The notes beneath the pieces are model-generated. The model had not been told where the DNA came from and searched no databases. It saw only the letters and a list, made by a program, of their open reading frames with translations. Shown here piece by piece: positions 53,820 to 61,909 of a stretch of 64,000 bases of DNA. Every line of letters starts with the position of its first letter. The first letter of the stretch is position 1. A program made the position numbers and the translations under genes. Where the stretch lies: positions 1,293,107 to 1,357,106 of the forward strand of contig NZ_QXED01000001.1 in assembly GCF_003583365.1 (NCBI RefSeq), written 5' to 3'. The stretch comes from Fibrisoma montanum. Lineage in GTDB: Bacteria > Bacteroidota > Bacteroidia > Cytophagales > Spirosomataceae.

Positions 53820-54538
53820 GGATTTGTGAACCTGGTTAAATCCTTTAACGCCACCCGACCTTCGTAAATCGCCTTACCGACGATGACACCGTACAATTTC
53901 ATATCGGCCAGGGTTTCGATATCGCTCATATTGCTTACCCCTCCGCTGGCGATAATATTAAGGCTCGGGTAACGATCCTGTAAATTTCGGTACAGTTCAA
54001 ACGACGGCCCCTGCAACAAGCCATCTTTTGCTACGTCTGTGCTAATCACATACTTAACACCTTTATCCACATAGTTTTCCACAAAATCGTAGATCCACAT
54101 CGATGTCGATTCCTCCCAACCGCTGACGGCAATCTTCTCATTTTTAGCGTCAGCACCCAGGATAATTGCTTCAGAGCCGTGCCGCGATAACCACCGCTCA
54201 AACACATCCGGCTGCTTCACGGCAATGCTGCCGCCAGTTACCTGCCTGGCCCCGCATTCAAACACGACACGCAGATCGTCATCGGACTGAACACCTCCGC
54301 CGAAATCAATGTGCAGGTGAGTTTTGGAAGCAATTAACTCCAGAACTTTCCAGTTAATGACGCGCTTTTCCTTCGCACCGTCGAGATCCACAAGATGCAG
54401 GCGGGTCAGGCCGGCGTCTTCAAATTGCTGAGCCACTTCGAGCGGCCGGGCGTTGTATTCTTTCTTCTGGCTGTAATCGCCCTGTGTCAGGCGAACGGCC
54501 TTGCCTTCAATAAGGTCGATGGCTGGGATGATATGCAT
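53816..54538 (-). CDS. hisA: ProFAR isomerase
   Basis: HisA isomerises ProFAR to PRFAR in histidine synthesis. The 240-residue TIM barrel has IIPAIDLIEGKAVRLTQGDY with the catalytic Asp, LHLVDLDGAKE, HIDFGGGVQSDDDL, YVISTDVAKDGLLQGPS with the second catalytic Asp, and NIIASGGVSNMSDI. An intergenic repeat (54543-54626) separates it from hisH. Confidence 0.96.
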   Translation of the reverse strand: MHIIPAIDLIEGKAVRLTQGDYSQKKEYNARPLEVAQQFEDAGLTRLHLVDLDGAKEKRVINWKVLELIASKTHLHIDFGGGVQSDDDLRVVFECGARQVTGGSIAVKQPDVFERWLSRHGSEAIILGADAKNEKIAVSGWEESTSMWIYDFVENYVDKGVKYVISTDVAKDGLLQGPSFELYRNLQDRYPSLNIIASGGVSNMSDIETLADMKLYGVIVGKAIYEGRVALKDLTRFTNP

Positions 54539-54542
54539 TCTC

Positions 54543-54626
54543 TTAAACGCGGAGATAGCAGAGAATTTCCAGAGGCCACAGAGAATTTTGACTTCTCTGC
54601 GTAATCTCTGTGTCCTCTGCGTTTAA
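54543..54626. repeat. Intergenic repeat of the CTCTGCGTTT type, copy 1
   Basis: This 84-base element has ends TTAAACGC and GCGTTTAA and a body of CTCTG/CAGAG blocks (for example CGCAGAGGACACAGAGATT on the minus strand). It fills the hisH-hisA gap. A related element lies at 56435-56530. Confidence 0.7.
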
Positions 54627-54627
54627 A

Positions 54628-55215
54628 TCATAATTTCAAAAAGTTCTCTAAAATTCGCTGCCCCACGTTCCCGCTGATCTCGGCATGAAACTGAGCCGCG
54701 TAGAAATTATCTTTCTGCAACATGGCACTGAACGGCCGGACGTATTCACAAACGGCCGTTGTTTCAGCGCAGACATCAGCGCCGTAGCTGTGGACAAAGT
54801 AGACGTACGCCTGTTCGGGCAGGCCTTCGGTTAGTGGGCCACTTAAGCTGTGGATACTGTTCCATCCCGTGTGCGGCACTTTAAAACCAGGCTGGCTGGG
54901 AAACCGCCGGACGTCAATATCAAAAATGCCCATGCAGTTTGTGTCGTTCTCCTCCGAATGGCGGCACATGAGCTGCATTCCCACGCATGTACCCAACACC
55001 GGCTGCTTCAGCGTTGGAATAAGTTTGTCAAGGCCTTTCTCCCGCAGGTACGCCATGGCTGTACTGGCCTCGCCCACACCCGGGAAGATTACTTTATCAG
55101 CCGAGCGGATTTCGGCTTCGTCGTCGGTGAGCAGGTAGCTCGCTCCGAGTCGATCCAGCGCGTACATCACCGACTGAACGTTGCCCGCATTGTATTTAAT
55201 AATGACTGTTTTCAT
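54628..55215 (-). CDS. hisH: Imidazole glycerol phosphate synthase, glutaminase subunit
   Basis: HisH releases ammonia from glutamine for HisF. The 195-residue protein has VIIKYNAGNVQSVMYALDRLG, IFPGVGEASTAM, the nucleophile Cys in PVLGTCVGMQLMCRHSE, and the His-x-Glu pair in FYAAQFHAEISG. The ATG at 55215 is chosen because a longer in-frame start at 55308 would place the terminator hairpin inside the gene. It is the first gene of the his unit and is preceded by the attenuator elements. Confidence 0.95.
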   Translation of the reverse strand: MKTVIIKYNAGNVQSVMYALDRLGASYLLTDDEAEIRSADKVIFPGVGEASTAMAYLREKGLDKLIPTLKQPVLGTCVGMQLMCRHSEENDTNCMGIFDIDVRRFPSQPGFKVPHTGWNSIHSLSGPLTEGLPEQAYVYFVHSYGADVCAETTAVCEYVRPFSAMLQKDNFYAAQFHAEISGNVGQRILENFLKL

Positions 55216-55241
55216 GACGATCCGACGTATCGGTAAATAAA

Positions 55242-55270
55242 AAGCCCGGCACTTCAGCAGAACCGGGCTT
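55242..55270 (-). terminator. Candidate his attenuator terminator
   Basis: On the leftward strand AAGCCCGG pairs with CCGGGCTT and is followed by a T-rich stretch (TTTTTATTT). It lies 26 bases before the hisH ATG and 62 bases after the leader peptide stop, the position of an attenuator rather than of a gene end. Confidence 0.8.
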
Positions 55271-55332
55271 GGTGTATCGTGAGTAACGTATTGCTCGTCT
55301 ATATCCACAAAAACAGGCCATCGGATCTGCCG

Positions 55333-55383
55333 TCAGAAGACGACCGAATGATGATGCCGGTGCATGTTGTTTGTGGAATTCAT
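55333..55383 (-). CDS. Histidine leader peptide
   Basis: A 16-codon frame (ATG at 55383, TGA at 55333) encodes MNSTNNMHRHHHSVVF. Four of 16 codons are His, clustered as CAC CGG CAT CAT CAT. It follows a strong promoter and precedes a terminator hairpin before hisH, the classic order of a his-operon attenuator. Ribosome stalling at the His codons when charged tRNA-His is scarce would be expected to prevent the terminator from forming. The antiterminator pairing is not resolved here. The ATG is only 4 bases after the -7 element, so the leader may be translated from a near-leaderless RNA or from the internal Met (codon 7). Confidence 0.75.
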   Translation of the reverse strand: MNSTNNMHRHHHSVVF

Positions 55384-55387
55384 GGGG

Positions 55388-55419
55388 CAAAGGTAAAGGG
55401 TTGATCGTAAAGCTACAAA
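55388..55419 (-). promoter_or_regulatory. Promoter of the his unit
   Basis: On the leftward strand TTTG is followed after 20 bases by TACCTTTG, a perfect match to TTTG-N20-TAnnTTTG. The -33 element ends one base before the stop codon of the DUF72 gene. Confidence 0.75.
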
Positions 55420-56331
55420 TCAAAACAAACTTCCCTGCACCACCTTTGGCTGCAACACGGGCTCCTTAAGGCTCAGACCACAATGCTTGTTCAGCTCGCG
55501 AATCCAGTACAGAATCAACTCCGGGGCCGTATCATTTTCCGCACCACCGTGGATAAACAGATAAGCCGTTTGCAAACCTTTTTCAAACCAGGCTTTCAGC
55601 CGCTGCACCCAGGCATCAGCCCGTGAATAATCGGTTGGATGGCCTTCGTTCGCGATAAACCGGAGCGTCAGCGTAGGACTGCTCAGGCCCATGTGCAACA
55701 CATCCCGCCGACCCGCTACGTCGGTATTGACTACGTGCCGGTGTAATACGTGCAGCCCTTCGAGTGTCCGTTGCCAGACATCAGCCTTCCGGAACCAATC
55801 CGGATGGCGAAACTCAACAGCTACGTCGAGGTCGTCGGGCAATCGTTTCAGGTAAGTCTCCAGCACCGGCCACTTCTCCGGCCCAAACGACGGCGGCAGT
55901 TGCAGGAACGGCATCCCCAGAAACTCTTCAAGCGACAACACCGCATTGATGAACTCCTCCGTCAACGACTCAGTACCGACCAGCATCCGCTCGTGGCTTA
56001 TCACCTGCGGAAACTTCGGGCAGTATCTGAACCCCGGCGTTGCCTCCTGCTTCCATTTGTCAAGCATGGCAGGCGTTGGGATCTGGTAATGCGTCAGGTT
56101 CAGTTCAATCGTGTTGAACTGACGGGTATAGTAGTGCAGAAAGTCCTTCTCTTTGGCGTTGGATGGATAAATTTTTCCAACGTAGTCTTTATTGGCCCAG
56201 ATTGGCCCGCCAATGTATACTTCAGGATGCGAAGAATTGTCCAGACCCGACCACACCCGGGCGTTGAAAGCCGGGCCAGGCGGAAGGCCAAAGTTGACCG
56301 TATCCAGATTGGTAGTTTTTCCAAAGTCCAT
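55420..56331 (-). CDS. DUF72 domain protein
   Basis: The 303-residue protein has the DUF72 TIM-barrel pattern: VYIGGPIWANKDYVGKIYPSN, FLHYYTRQFNTIELNLTHYQIP, FRYCPKFPQVISHERML, LQLPPSFGPEKWPVLETYLK, VAVEFRHPDWF and AYLFIHGGAENDTAPELILYW. The family is common but has no established reaction. Its stop abuts the his promoter; its start is divergent from valS. Confidence 0.9.
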   Translation of the reverse strand: MDFGKTTNLDTVNFGLPPGPAFNARVWSGLDNSSHPEVYIGGPIWANKDYVGKIYPSNAKEKDFLHYYTRQFNTIELNLTHYQIPTPAMLDKWKQEATPGFRYCPKFPQVISHERMLVGTESLTEEFINAVLSLEEFLGMPFLQLPPSFGPEKWPVLETYLKRLPDDLDVAVEFRHPDWFRKADVWQRTLEGLHVLHRHVVNTDVAGRRDVLHMGLSSPTLTLRFIANEGHPTDYSRADAWVQRLKAWFEKGLQTAYLFIHGGAENDTAPELILYWIRELNKHCGLSLKEPVLQPKVVQGSLF

Positions 56332-56387
56332 GACTGTATCTGATGAAGTATCGCTATACCAGTAAAACTGTGCAAAACAGCCATTCG

Positions 56388-56419
56388 TTTTCGCACCGAC
56401 TTCTAATTAACTAATTTTG
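56388..56419 (+). promoter_or_regulatory. Promoter of valS
   Basis: TTTT (56388-56391), 20 bases, then TAATTTTG (56412-56419), an exact -7 match. The valS ATG is about 120 bases downstream and the leader contains the repeat at 56435-56530. Confidence 0.6.
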
Positions 56420-56434
56420 CAGAATATACTAAAA

Positions 56435-56530
56435 CTCTGTGTTCGCTGCGCAAATCTCAGAGTCCTCTGGTTTTGTAAGTCGTTTAAACGCCAGAGGGCG
56501 CCGAGATTCACGCAGAGGGCGCCAGGAGAA
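56435..56530. repeat. Intergenic repeat of the CTCTGCGTTT type, copy 2
   Basis: The element contains CTCTGTG and CGCAAATCTCAGAG on its left side and TTTAAACGCCAGAGGGCGCC, GAGATTCACGCAGAGGGC on its right. It shares the order AAACGC-AGAGG-GAGATT-CGCAGAG with copy 1 and lies in the valS leader. Confidence 0.65.
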
Positions 56531-56538
56531 CAAAGCCC

Positions 56539-59208
56539 ATGATTTCCAAGACGTACAACCCAAAAGATATTGAAGATAAATGGTATCAATACTGGCTTGA
56601 TAACCAACTCTTCAAATCAACGCCCGACGAACGAGAACCCTACACAATCGTGATTCCCCCACCGAACGTAACGGGCGTATTGCACATGGGTCACATGCTC
56701 AACAACACCATTCAGGATGTACTAATCCGGAAGGCCCGAATGGAAGGCAAAAACGCCTGCTGGGTACCCGGCACCGACCACGCGTCCATTGCGACGGAAG
56801 CGAAGGTTGTGGCCATGTTGAAAGAACAGGGTCTGGACAAGCGTGAGATCGGCCGGGAGAAGTTTTTGGAACACGCCTGGGAATGGACCCACAAGTACGG
56901 CGGCATTATTCTGCAACAGCTCCGCAAGTTAGGCGCTTCCTGCGATTGGGACCGTACGCGCTTCACGATGGAGCCGGCCCTGTACGACTCGGTAATTGAC
57001 GTTTTCGTCGACTTATACGAGAAAGGCCAGATCTACCGGGGCATCCGCATGGTAAACTGGGACCCGCAGGGACGCACCGCCGTATCAGACGAAGAGGTTG
57101 TCACAAAGGAAGTTCAGCAGAAGCTGTGCTACATCCGATACGAAATTGCCGAGACCAAGAGATCCGAGGGGGATAATTTCCTAAGCCCTTCGCCCCAGGC
57201 CCCAAGCTATATCACCATCGCCACCGTTCGGCCGGAAACTATTATGGCTGATACGGCCATTGCGGTAAATCCCAACGATGAACGCTATAAACACCTGCAC
57301 GGTAGGAAAGCGATTATCCCGCTTATCAATCGTGAGATTCCCATCATCACAGACGACTACGTAACGATGGACTTTGGTACGGGTTGCCTGAAAGTAACCC
57401 CCGCTCATGATCCAAACGACTACGCCCTCGGTCTGAAGCATAGCCTTCCGGTTATTGACATTATCAACGAAGACGGTACGCTGAACGAAAAGGCGCAGAT
57501 CTACGTCGGTATGGATCGCTTTGCCGCCCGGAAAGCGATTGTTAAAGAACTGGAAGAGAAAGAGTATCTGGTCAAAACAGAAGATTATAAGTCGAACGTA
57601 GGTTTTTCGGAGCGGACCAACGCCGTAATCGAGCCTAAATTATCGTTGCAGTGGTTCCTGAAAATGGAACACCTGGCGAAGCCTGCGTTTGAGAACGTAA
57701 TGAACGACACCGTTCAACTGCACCCCGCCAAGTTTAAGAACATGTACCGGTCGTGGATGGAAAACCCACATGACTGGAACATTAGCCGACAGCTCTGGTG
57801 GGGACACCAGATTCCGGCTTTCTACCTGAAAGACGGTACCATCATTGTTGCTAAAAACAAGCGGGAAGCGCTTCGTAAAGCCCAGCGTGAATACCAATTG
57901 TTTGCCCTGACAGAAGCCGATCTGACGCAGGATGAAGACGTACTGGATACATGGTTCTCGTCGTGGTTGTGGCCTATGTCCGTGTTTGACGGCATCCGTC
58001 ACCCCGACAATGCGGAAATCCAGTATTATTACCCGACCAACACGCTCGTTACGGGCTTCGATATTATCTTCTTCTGGGTTGCCCGGATGATCATAGCTGG
58101 GTATGCGTTCAGGGATCAGAAACCATTCCAGGACGTATATTTTACCGGAATGGTACGCGACAAACAGGGGCGTAAAATGTCGAAGCAGCTTGGCAATTCA
58201 CCCGATCCGCTTGATCTGATCGAGAAATACGGAGCAGATGGCGTTCGGACAGGTATGTTGTTCAGTTCAGCGGCCGGTAACGACCTGTTGTTCGACGAGA
58301 AGCTTTGCGAACAGGGACGAAACTTCAACAATAAAGTCTGGAACGCATTCCGGCTGGTAAAAGGCTGGCACGTTAGCAATGCGGCTTCTGACAATTCCGG
58401 AAACGACTTAGCCGTTGCCTGGTTCGAGTCAAAACTGAATCAAACGCTGACCGAGGTAAACGACCACTTCAATAAGTACCGCATTTCAGACGCCCTGCAA
58501 AGCATTTACAAACTGATCTGGGATGATTTCTGCTCGCAGTACCTGGAGATGATCAAGCCGGGCTTTGAGCAGCCAATTGATGAACCAACCTATAAGGCCA
58601 CGATTAACTTTTTTGAGCGGCTCATGTGTCTGGCGCATCCATTCATGCCGTTCATTACAGAGGAAATCTGGCAAGAAATCCGCGACCGACAGCCCGGCGA
58701 AAGCATCTGTGTGGTCTCTTTCCCAAGCACGGGTCCCATAGACACCGCTATCCTGGCCGATTTTGAGTTGTTGTTCGACGTGGTCACAAACGTGCGGAAC
58801 ATCCGAAACAGCAAACAGATTGGGCCAAAGGTCGAGTTGCCATTGGCCATCAAGAGTGGATCGCCCGACCGGTTCAGAACGCTGGAACCTTTGCTGCATA
58901 AACTGGCAACCTTAGCATCCGTCGAGTACATTCAGGAGAAAGTGGAGGGCATCAGTTTTGTCATCAAAGGCGATGAGTTCTTTGTTAACCTCGTTGGCGA
59001 GATCGATTTGGAACAGGAGCTGGCCAATGCCCAGAAAGAACTTGAATACACAATTGGCTTCCGGGATTCCGTATTAAAAAAGTTGTCCAATGATAAGTTT
59101 GTGGCCAATGCCAAACCGGATGTTGTTGATCGCGAACGGCAGAAACTAGCCGACGCCGAAGCAAAAATTAAGGTTCTGGAACAACAGCTTCAGGATTCGG
59201 CTCGGTAG
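56539..59208 (+). CDS. valS: Valine-tRNA ligase
   Basis: ValS charges tRNA-Val and edits threonine errors. The 889-residue protein has the class I HIGH-type motif PPPNVTGVLHMGHMLNN, CWVPGTDHASIATE, the editing domain (TVRPETIMADTAIAVNPND, CLKVTPAHDPNDYALG), DVLDTWFSSWLWPMSVF, and the KMSKS loop RKMSKQLGNSPDPLDLI. The C-terminal tRNA-binding coiled coil is present (about 820-889). KMSKQ instead of KMSKS is a common variant. Length is normal. Confidence 0.96.
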   Translation: MISKTYNPKDIEDKWYQYWLDNQLFKSTPDEREPYTIVIPPPNVTGVLHMGHMLNNTIQDVLIRKARMEGKNACWVPGTDHASIATEAKVVAMLKEQGLDKREIGREKFLEHAWEWTHKYGGIILQQLRKLGASCDWDRTRFTMEPALYDSVIDVFVDLYEKGQIYRGIRMVNWDPQGRTAVSDEEVVTKEVQQKLCYIRYEIAETKRSEGDNFLSPSPQAPSYITIATVRPETIMADTAIAVNPNDERYKHLHGRKAIIPLINREIPIITDDYVTMDFGTGCLKVTPAHDPNDYALGLKHSLPVIDIINEDGTLNEKAQIYVGMDRFAARKAIVKELEEKEYLVKTEDYKSNVGFSERTNAVIEPKLSLQWFLKMEHLAKPAFENVMNDTVQLHPAKFKNMYRSWMENPHDWNISRQLWWGHQIPAFYLKDGTIIVAKNKREALRKAQREYQLFALTEADLTQDEDVLDTWFSSWLWPMSVFDGIRHPDNAEIQYYYPTNTLVTGFDIIFFWVARMIIAGYAFRDQKPFQDVYFTGMVRDKQGRKMSKQLGNSPDPLDLIEKYGADGVRTGMLFSSAAGNDLLFDEKLCEQGRNFNNKVWNAFRLVKGWHVSNAASDNSGNDLAVAWFESKLNQTLTEVNDHFNKYRISDALQSIYKLIWDDFCSQYLEMIKPGFEQPIDEPTYKATINFFERLMCLAHPFMPFITEEIWQEIRDRQPGESICVVSFPSTGPIDTAILADFELLFDVVTNVRNIRNSKQIGPKVELPLAIKSGSPDRFRTLEPLLHKLATLASVEYIQEKVEGISFVIKGDEFFVNLVGEIDLEQELANAQKELEYTIGFRDSVLKKLSNDKFVANAKPDVVDRERQKLADAEAKIKVLEQQLQDSAR

Positions 59209-59219
59209 CTATTTTCCTA

Positions 59220-59266
59220 CTAAAGACAACAAAAGCCGGTGAGTAACCGGCTTTTGTTGTCTTTAG
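59220..59266 (+). terminator. Long perfect hairpin after valS
   Basis: Arms of 21 bases (59220-59240 and 59246-59266) pair around GAGTA, with a GCCGGT core and A/T-rich ends. Confidence 0.85.
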
Positions 59267-59356
59267 ATAATTAAATGGAAACGATTTCTGATAAAATTTC
59301 AAAATATTAATAGAAAAATTTTATTTTTACTCTTCATACTTGCACTTTCCTGAAAC

Positions 59357-59911
59357 ATGAATAAATGCGTTTTTCTTGACCGCGATGGTGTGCTGAATGA
59401 AGACCGGGTCGATTACGTGTACCGAGTCGAAGACTTTGTTATACCCAAAGGTGTACCCGAAGGCCTGCGTATGTTAAAAGATGCGGGGTACTTGCTGATT
59501 GTCGTCACCAATCAGGCTGGCATAGCCAAGGGGCTATACACACGTGATGACGTAATGAAATGCTACCAGTACCTTCAGGAAAAGTGTAACAATGTTCTGG
59601 ATGATATTTACTTTAGCCCTCACCATCCTGACTTTGATTCCCGTTCACTAACCAGAAAGCCTGAGTCGTTACTCCTGGAAAAAGCGATTGCCAAATACAA
59701 CATCAATCCCTTCGATTCCTGGATGGTTGGCGATGCGCTGCGGGATATTCAGGCCGGCAAACGGGTTGGCGTCCGGACGGTTCAGATTACACACACCAGA
59801 CCATTAGCGACGACCAGCGACGGCTATGCTTCCAACCTTCTTGAGGCTACGCAATTTCTGCTGAATTTTCAGCCTAACAACAAAAGCCAACAGCAGTTAG
59901 TCGAAAACTAA
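59357..59911 (+). CDS. gmhB: D-glycero-D-manno-heptose 1,7-bisphosphate 7-phosphatase
   Basis: GmhB removes the 7-phosphate in ADP-heptose synthesis for lipopolysaccharide core. The 184-residue HAD-IIIA protein starts right at the catalytic loop CVFLDRDGVLNEDRVDYV, with the DxD nucleophile pair. It continues with LLIVVTNQAGIAKGLYT, DDIYFSPHHPD, RKPESLLLEKAI and the Asp motif WMVGDALRDIQAGKRVG. The family also includes histidinol-phosphate phosphatases, which would fit the nearby his genes, so the heptose assignment is likely but not certain. Confidence 0.85.
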   Translation: MNKCVFLDRDGVLNEDRVDYVYRVEDFVIPKGVPEGLRMLKDAGYLLIVVTNQAGIAKGLYTRDDVMKCYQYLQEKCNNVLDDIYFSPHHPDFDSRSLTRKPESLLLEKAIAKYNINPFDSWMVGDALRDIQAGKRVGVRTVQITHTRPLATTSDGYASNLLEATQFLLNFQPNNKSQQQLVEN

Positions 59912-59951
59912 CCATTGTCAGCTTAAGAAGTCTGGTTTTGTGAAGTCAGTC

Positions 59952-60077
59952 CTAGGCGCGAACCTGCGCTGGAGCAGGTTTCTGGACACTACCGTACGCC
60001 GGACAAGTTGCCTTCCGATTGCAGGCACCCATGAACAACGTAGCAACCAACGATCCGATAATGAATAGCTTTTTCAT
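59952..60077 (-). CDS. Very small lipoprotein (41 residues)
   Basis: This short gene, between gmhB and speA, encodes MKKLFIIGSLVATLF, a lipobox MGAC, and a 23-residue mature part beginning CNRKATCPAYGSV. The signal, lipobox and an ATG in an otherwise empty 240-base gap support a real gene. The CPAYG motif is one I associate with tiny Bacteroidota lipoproteins, from memory only. It is convergent with gmhB and follows the direction of speA. Confidence 0.65.
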   Translation of the reverse strand: MKKLFIIGSLVATLFMGACNRKATCPAYGSVQKPAPAQVRA

Positions 60078-60154
60078 ATAAATAAATATAGGCCTGGCCT
60101 TTATCATAAACGAACATACCACCGTTTACTGATACAAAGCCAGGCTTTTCGTTA

Positions 60155-61633
60155 TTAATTTTCTTCTTTTATCAACTCTTCTTCACGCTCCTCGGCTGCT
60201 TCGGTAGCCGCATCAAGTTCTGTCGGTCCTGGTTCAGCCCCACCATAGCCAAGAATCTTCAGCATAATCTCGCTGTTTTGTTCCGGAGCAAACAAACGCG
60301 TGCGCAGATTACCCTCCTCATCCTTATCCACGATCACATGCTGCGGAGCTGGAATCAGGCAGTGTTGAATACCTCCATAACCGCCCAGCGATTCCTGATA
60401 GGCACCCGTATGGAATAGCCCGACGTATTGCTCCTCAGCTTCCTGATCAAAGATGGGCAGATACAAATCGGCGCTGTGTGCTTCGGTATTGTAGAAGTCA
60501 TGCGAATCGCAGGTCAAACCACCCAGGTTTACTTTCTGGTACGGATTATCCCAGTTATTCACCGACAGCATAATATACTTCTGCCCCAGCCCCCACGCAT
60601 CCGGAAGCTGCGTAATGAACGAGCCATCAATCATATACCACAATTCTTTGTCGTTTTGCAGCTTCTGATCGATTACCCTGTAGATTACCGCCCCACTCTC
60701 GCCAACTGTGTAGCTGCCGAATTCTGTGAATATGTGCGGAACCGGTACGTTGTTCTTGTTACAGATCCACTGAATACTTTCCACGATCTGGTCGATCATG
60801 GCCTGGTAGTCATAGTTAAACTGGAACGACGTCTGAATTGGCAGTCCCCCTCCAATATCGATCGAATCAAGATCCGGGCACATTTTACGCAGTTCGCAGT
60901 ACTTGTACATAAACCGGCTTAACTCGCTCCAGTAATAGGCACTGTCTTTAATGCCCGTATTAATGAAGAAGTGCAGCATTTTCAGCTTAAACCGATCGCT
61001 GTTCTGGATTTTTGTACGGTACAGTTCATTGACATCACTATACCGGATACCCAGGCGGGACGTATAAAACGCAAAGTTCGGCTCTTCGTCGGTTGCAATC
61101 CGAATACCCAGATTCACCGTATCAGCCGTGACGTTCCCCTCGTACGCTTCTATTTCTTTAAGATGATCGAGAACCGGCACCACATTATACCCCTCATTGA
61201 TCAGCTCACTGATGTACTGCGTGTACAAGGGTCGTTTATACCCGTTGCAGATGATATACGTACTTTTCGAAACTTTCCCCAGCTTATGCAACTCCCGGAT
61301 TATGGGGATATCGTACGCAGAGGATGTTTCCAGGTGAATGTTATTCTTCAGTGCCTCTTCAAGCACAAACCGAAAGTGGGATGACTTCGTACAGTAACAA
61401 TACGTGTAACTTCCCTTGTAGTTATACCGCTTCATGGCATTCTTGAACAGCAACTTAGCATGTTCAATATGCTCAGTTATCTTCGGCAAATACGTCAGTT
61501 TTAGCGGTGTACCGTACTGCTTGACAATGTCCATCAAAGGGACGTTGTTGAACAACAATTGGTTGTTCTCTACATTGAACTCCCGGGTCGGAAATTCAAA
61601 TGTTTGATCAATAAGGTCATAATAAGTCTTCAT
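60155..61633 (-). CDS. speA: Arginine decarboxylase (PLP-dependent, alanine-racemase fold)
   Basis: SpeA converts arginine to agmatine for polyamine synthesis. The 492-residue protein is of the Orn/Lys/Arg decarboxylase type 2 fold: PLP lysine in YTYCYCTKSSHFRFV, IDIGGGLPIQTSF for phosphate binding, TEFGSYTVGESGAVIY, and the late catalytic GLTCDSHDFYN in the active site of the partner subunit. A short acidic tail (EEREEELIKEEN) ends the protein. Diaminopimelate decarboxylase is an alternative, but the length and N-terminal part fit SpeA better. Confidence 0.85.
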   Translation of the reverse strand: MKTYYDLIDQTFEFPTREFNVENNQLLFNNVPLMDIVKQYGTPLKLTYLPKITEHIEHAKLLFKNAMKRYNYKGSYTYCYCTKSSHFRFVLEEALKNNIHLETSSAYDIPIIRELHKLGKVSKSTYIICNGYKRPLYTQYISELINEGYNVVPVLDHLKEIEAYEGNVTADTVNLGIRIATDEEPNFAFYTSRLGIRYSDVNELYRTKIQNSDRFKLKMLHFFINTGIKDSAYYWSELSRFMYKYCELRKMCPDLDSIDIGGGLPIQTSFQFNYDYQAMIDQIVESIQWICNKNNVPVPHIFTEFGSYTVGESGAVIYRVIDQKLQNDKELWYMIDGSFITQLPDAWGLGQKYIMLSVNNWDNPYQKVNLGGLTCDSHDFYNTEAHSADLYLPIFDQEAEEQYVGLFHTGAYQESLGGYGGIQHCLIPAPQHVIVDKDEEGNLRTRLFAPEQNSEIMLKILGYGGAEPGPTELDAATEAAEEREEELIKEEN

Positions 61634-61878
61634 CCCTTCGTTCGGCGCATAAAATTAGGCGGTCCGCCGTAGCGGTTGTGGTCTTGAGGAAAACACGCGA
61701 AAATGGCGCAAAAAGTGGGGTTTCCCAAGTTTGTCTGGCTCGCAGAATACAAAACGCAATAGCGCGGGGTTTGATTCTTTTTTATGCAAAATTTTACTCA
61801 CATTTAACATACTCGATCAGATCTCCCTTTATTGACTGGCCATAGGATACCAAACTTCGACAAACTCAAAAGAACCGC

Positions 61879-61886
61879 TAATTTTG
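61879..61886 (+). promoter_or_regulatory. Promoter -7 element of mpl
   Basis: TAATTTTG matches TAnnTTTG and lies 23 bases before the mpl ATG. TTCG about 20 bases upstream may be the -33 element. Confidence 0.55.
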
Positions 61887-61909
61887 TTTTTTTACTGGCC
61901 ACTGCGTTA

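Noticed and set aside
55216..55308. Longer hisH starting at 55308
   Set aside because: The extension (MDIDEQYVTH...) is not like HisH and is encoded by the terminator hairpin.
59357..59911. Calling the HAD phosphatase a histidinol phosphatase because of nearby his genes
   Set aside because: It is separated from the his unit by DUF72 and valS and is on the other strand; the motif layout fits GmhB, so the his link is kept only as an alternative.
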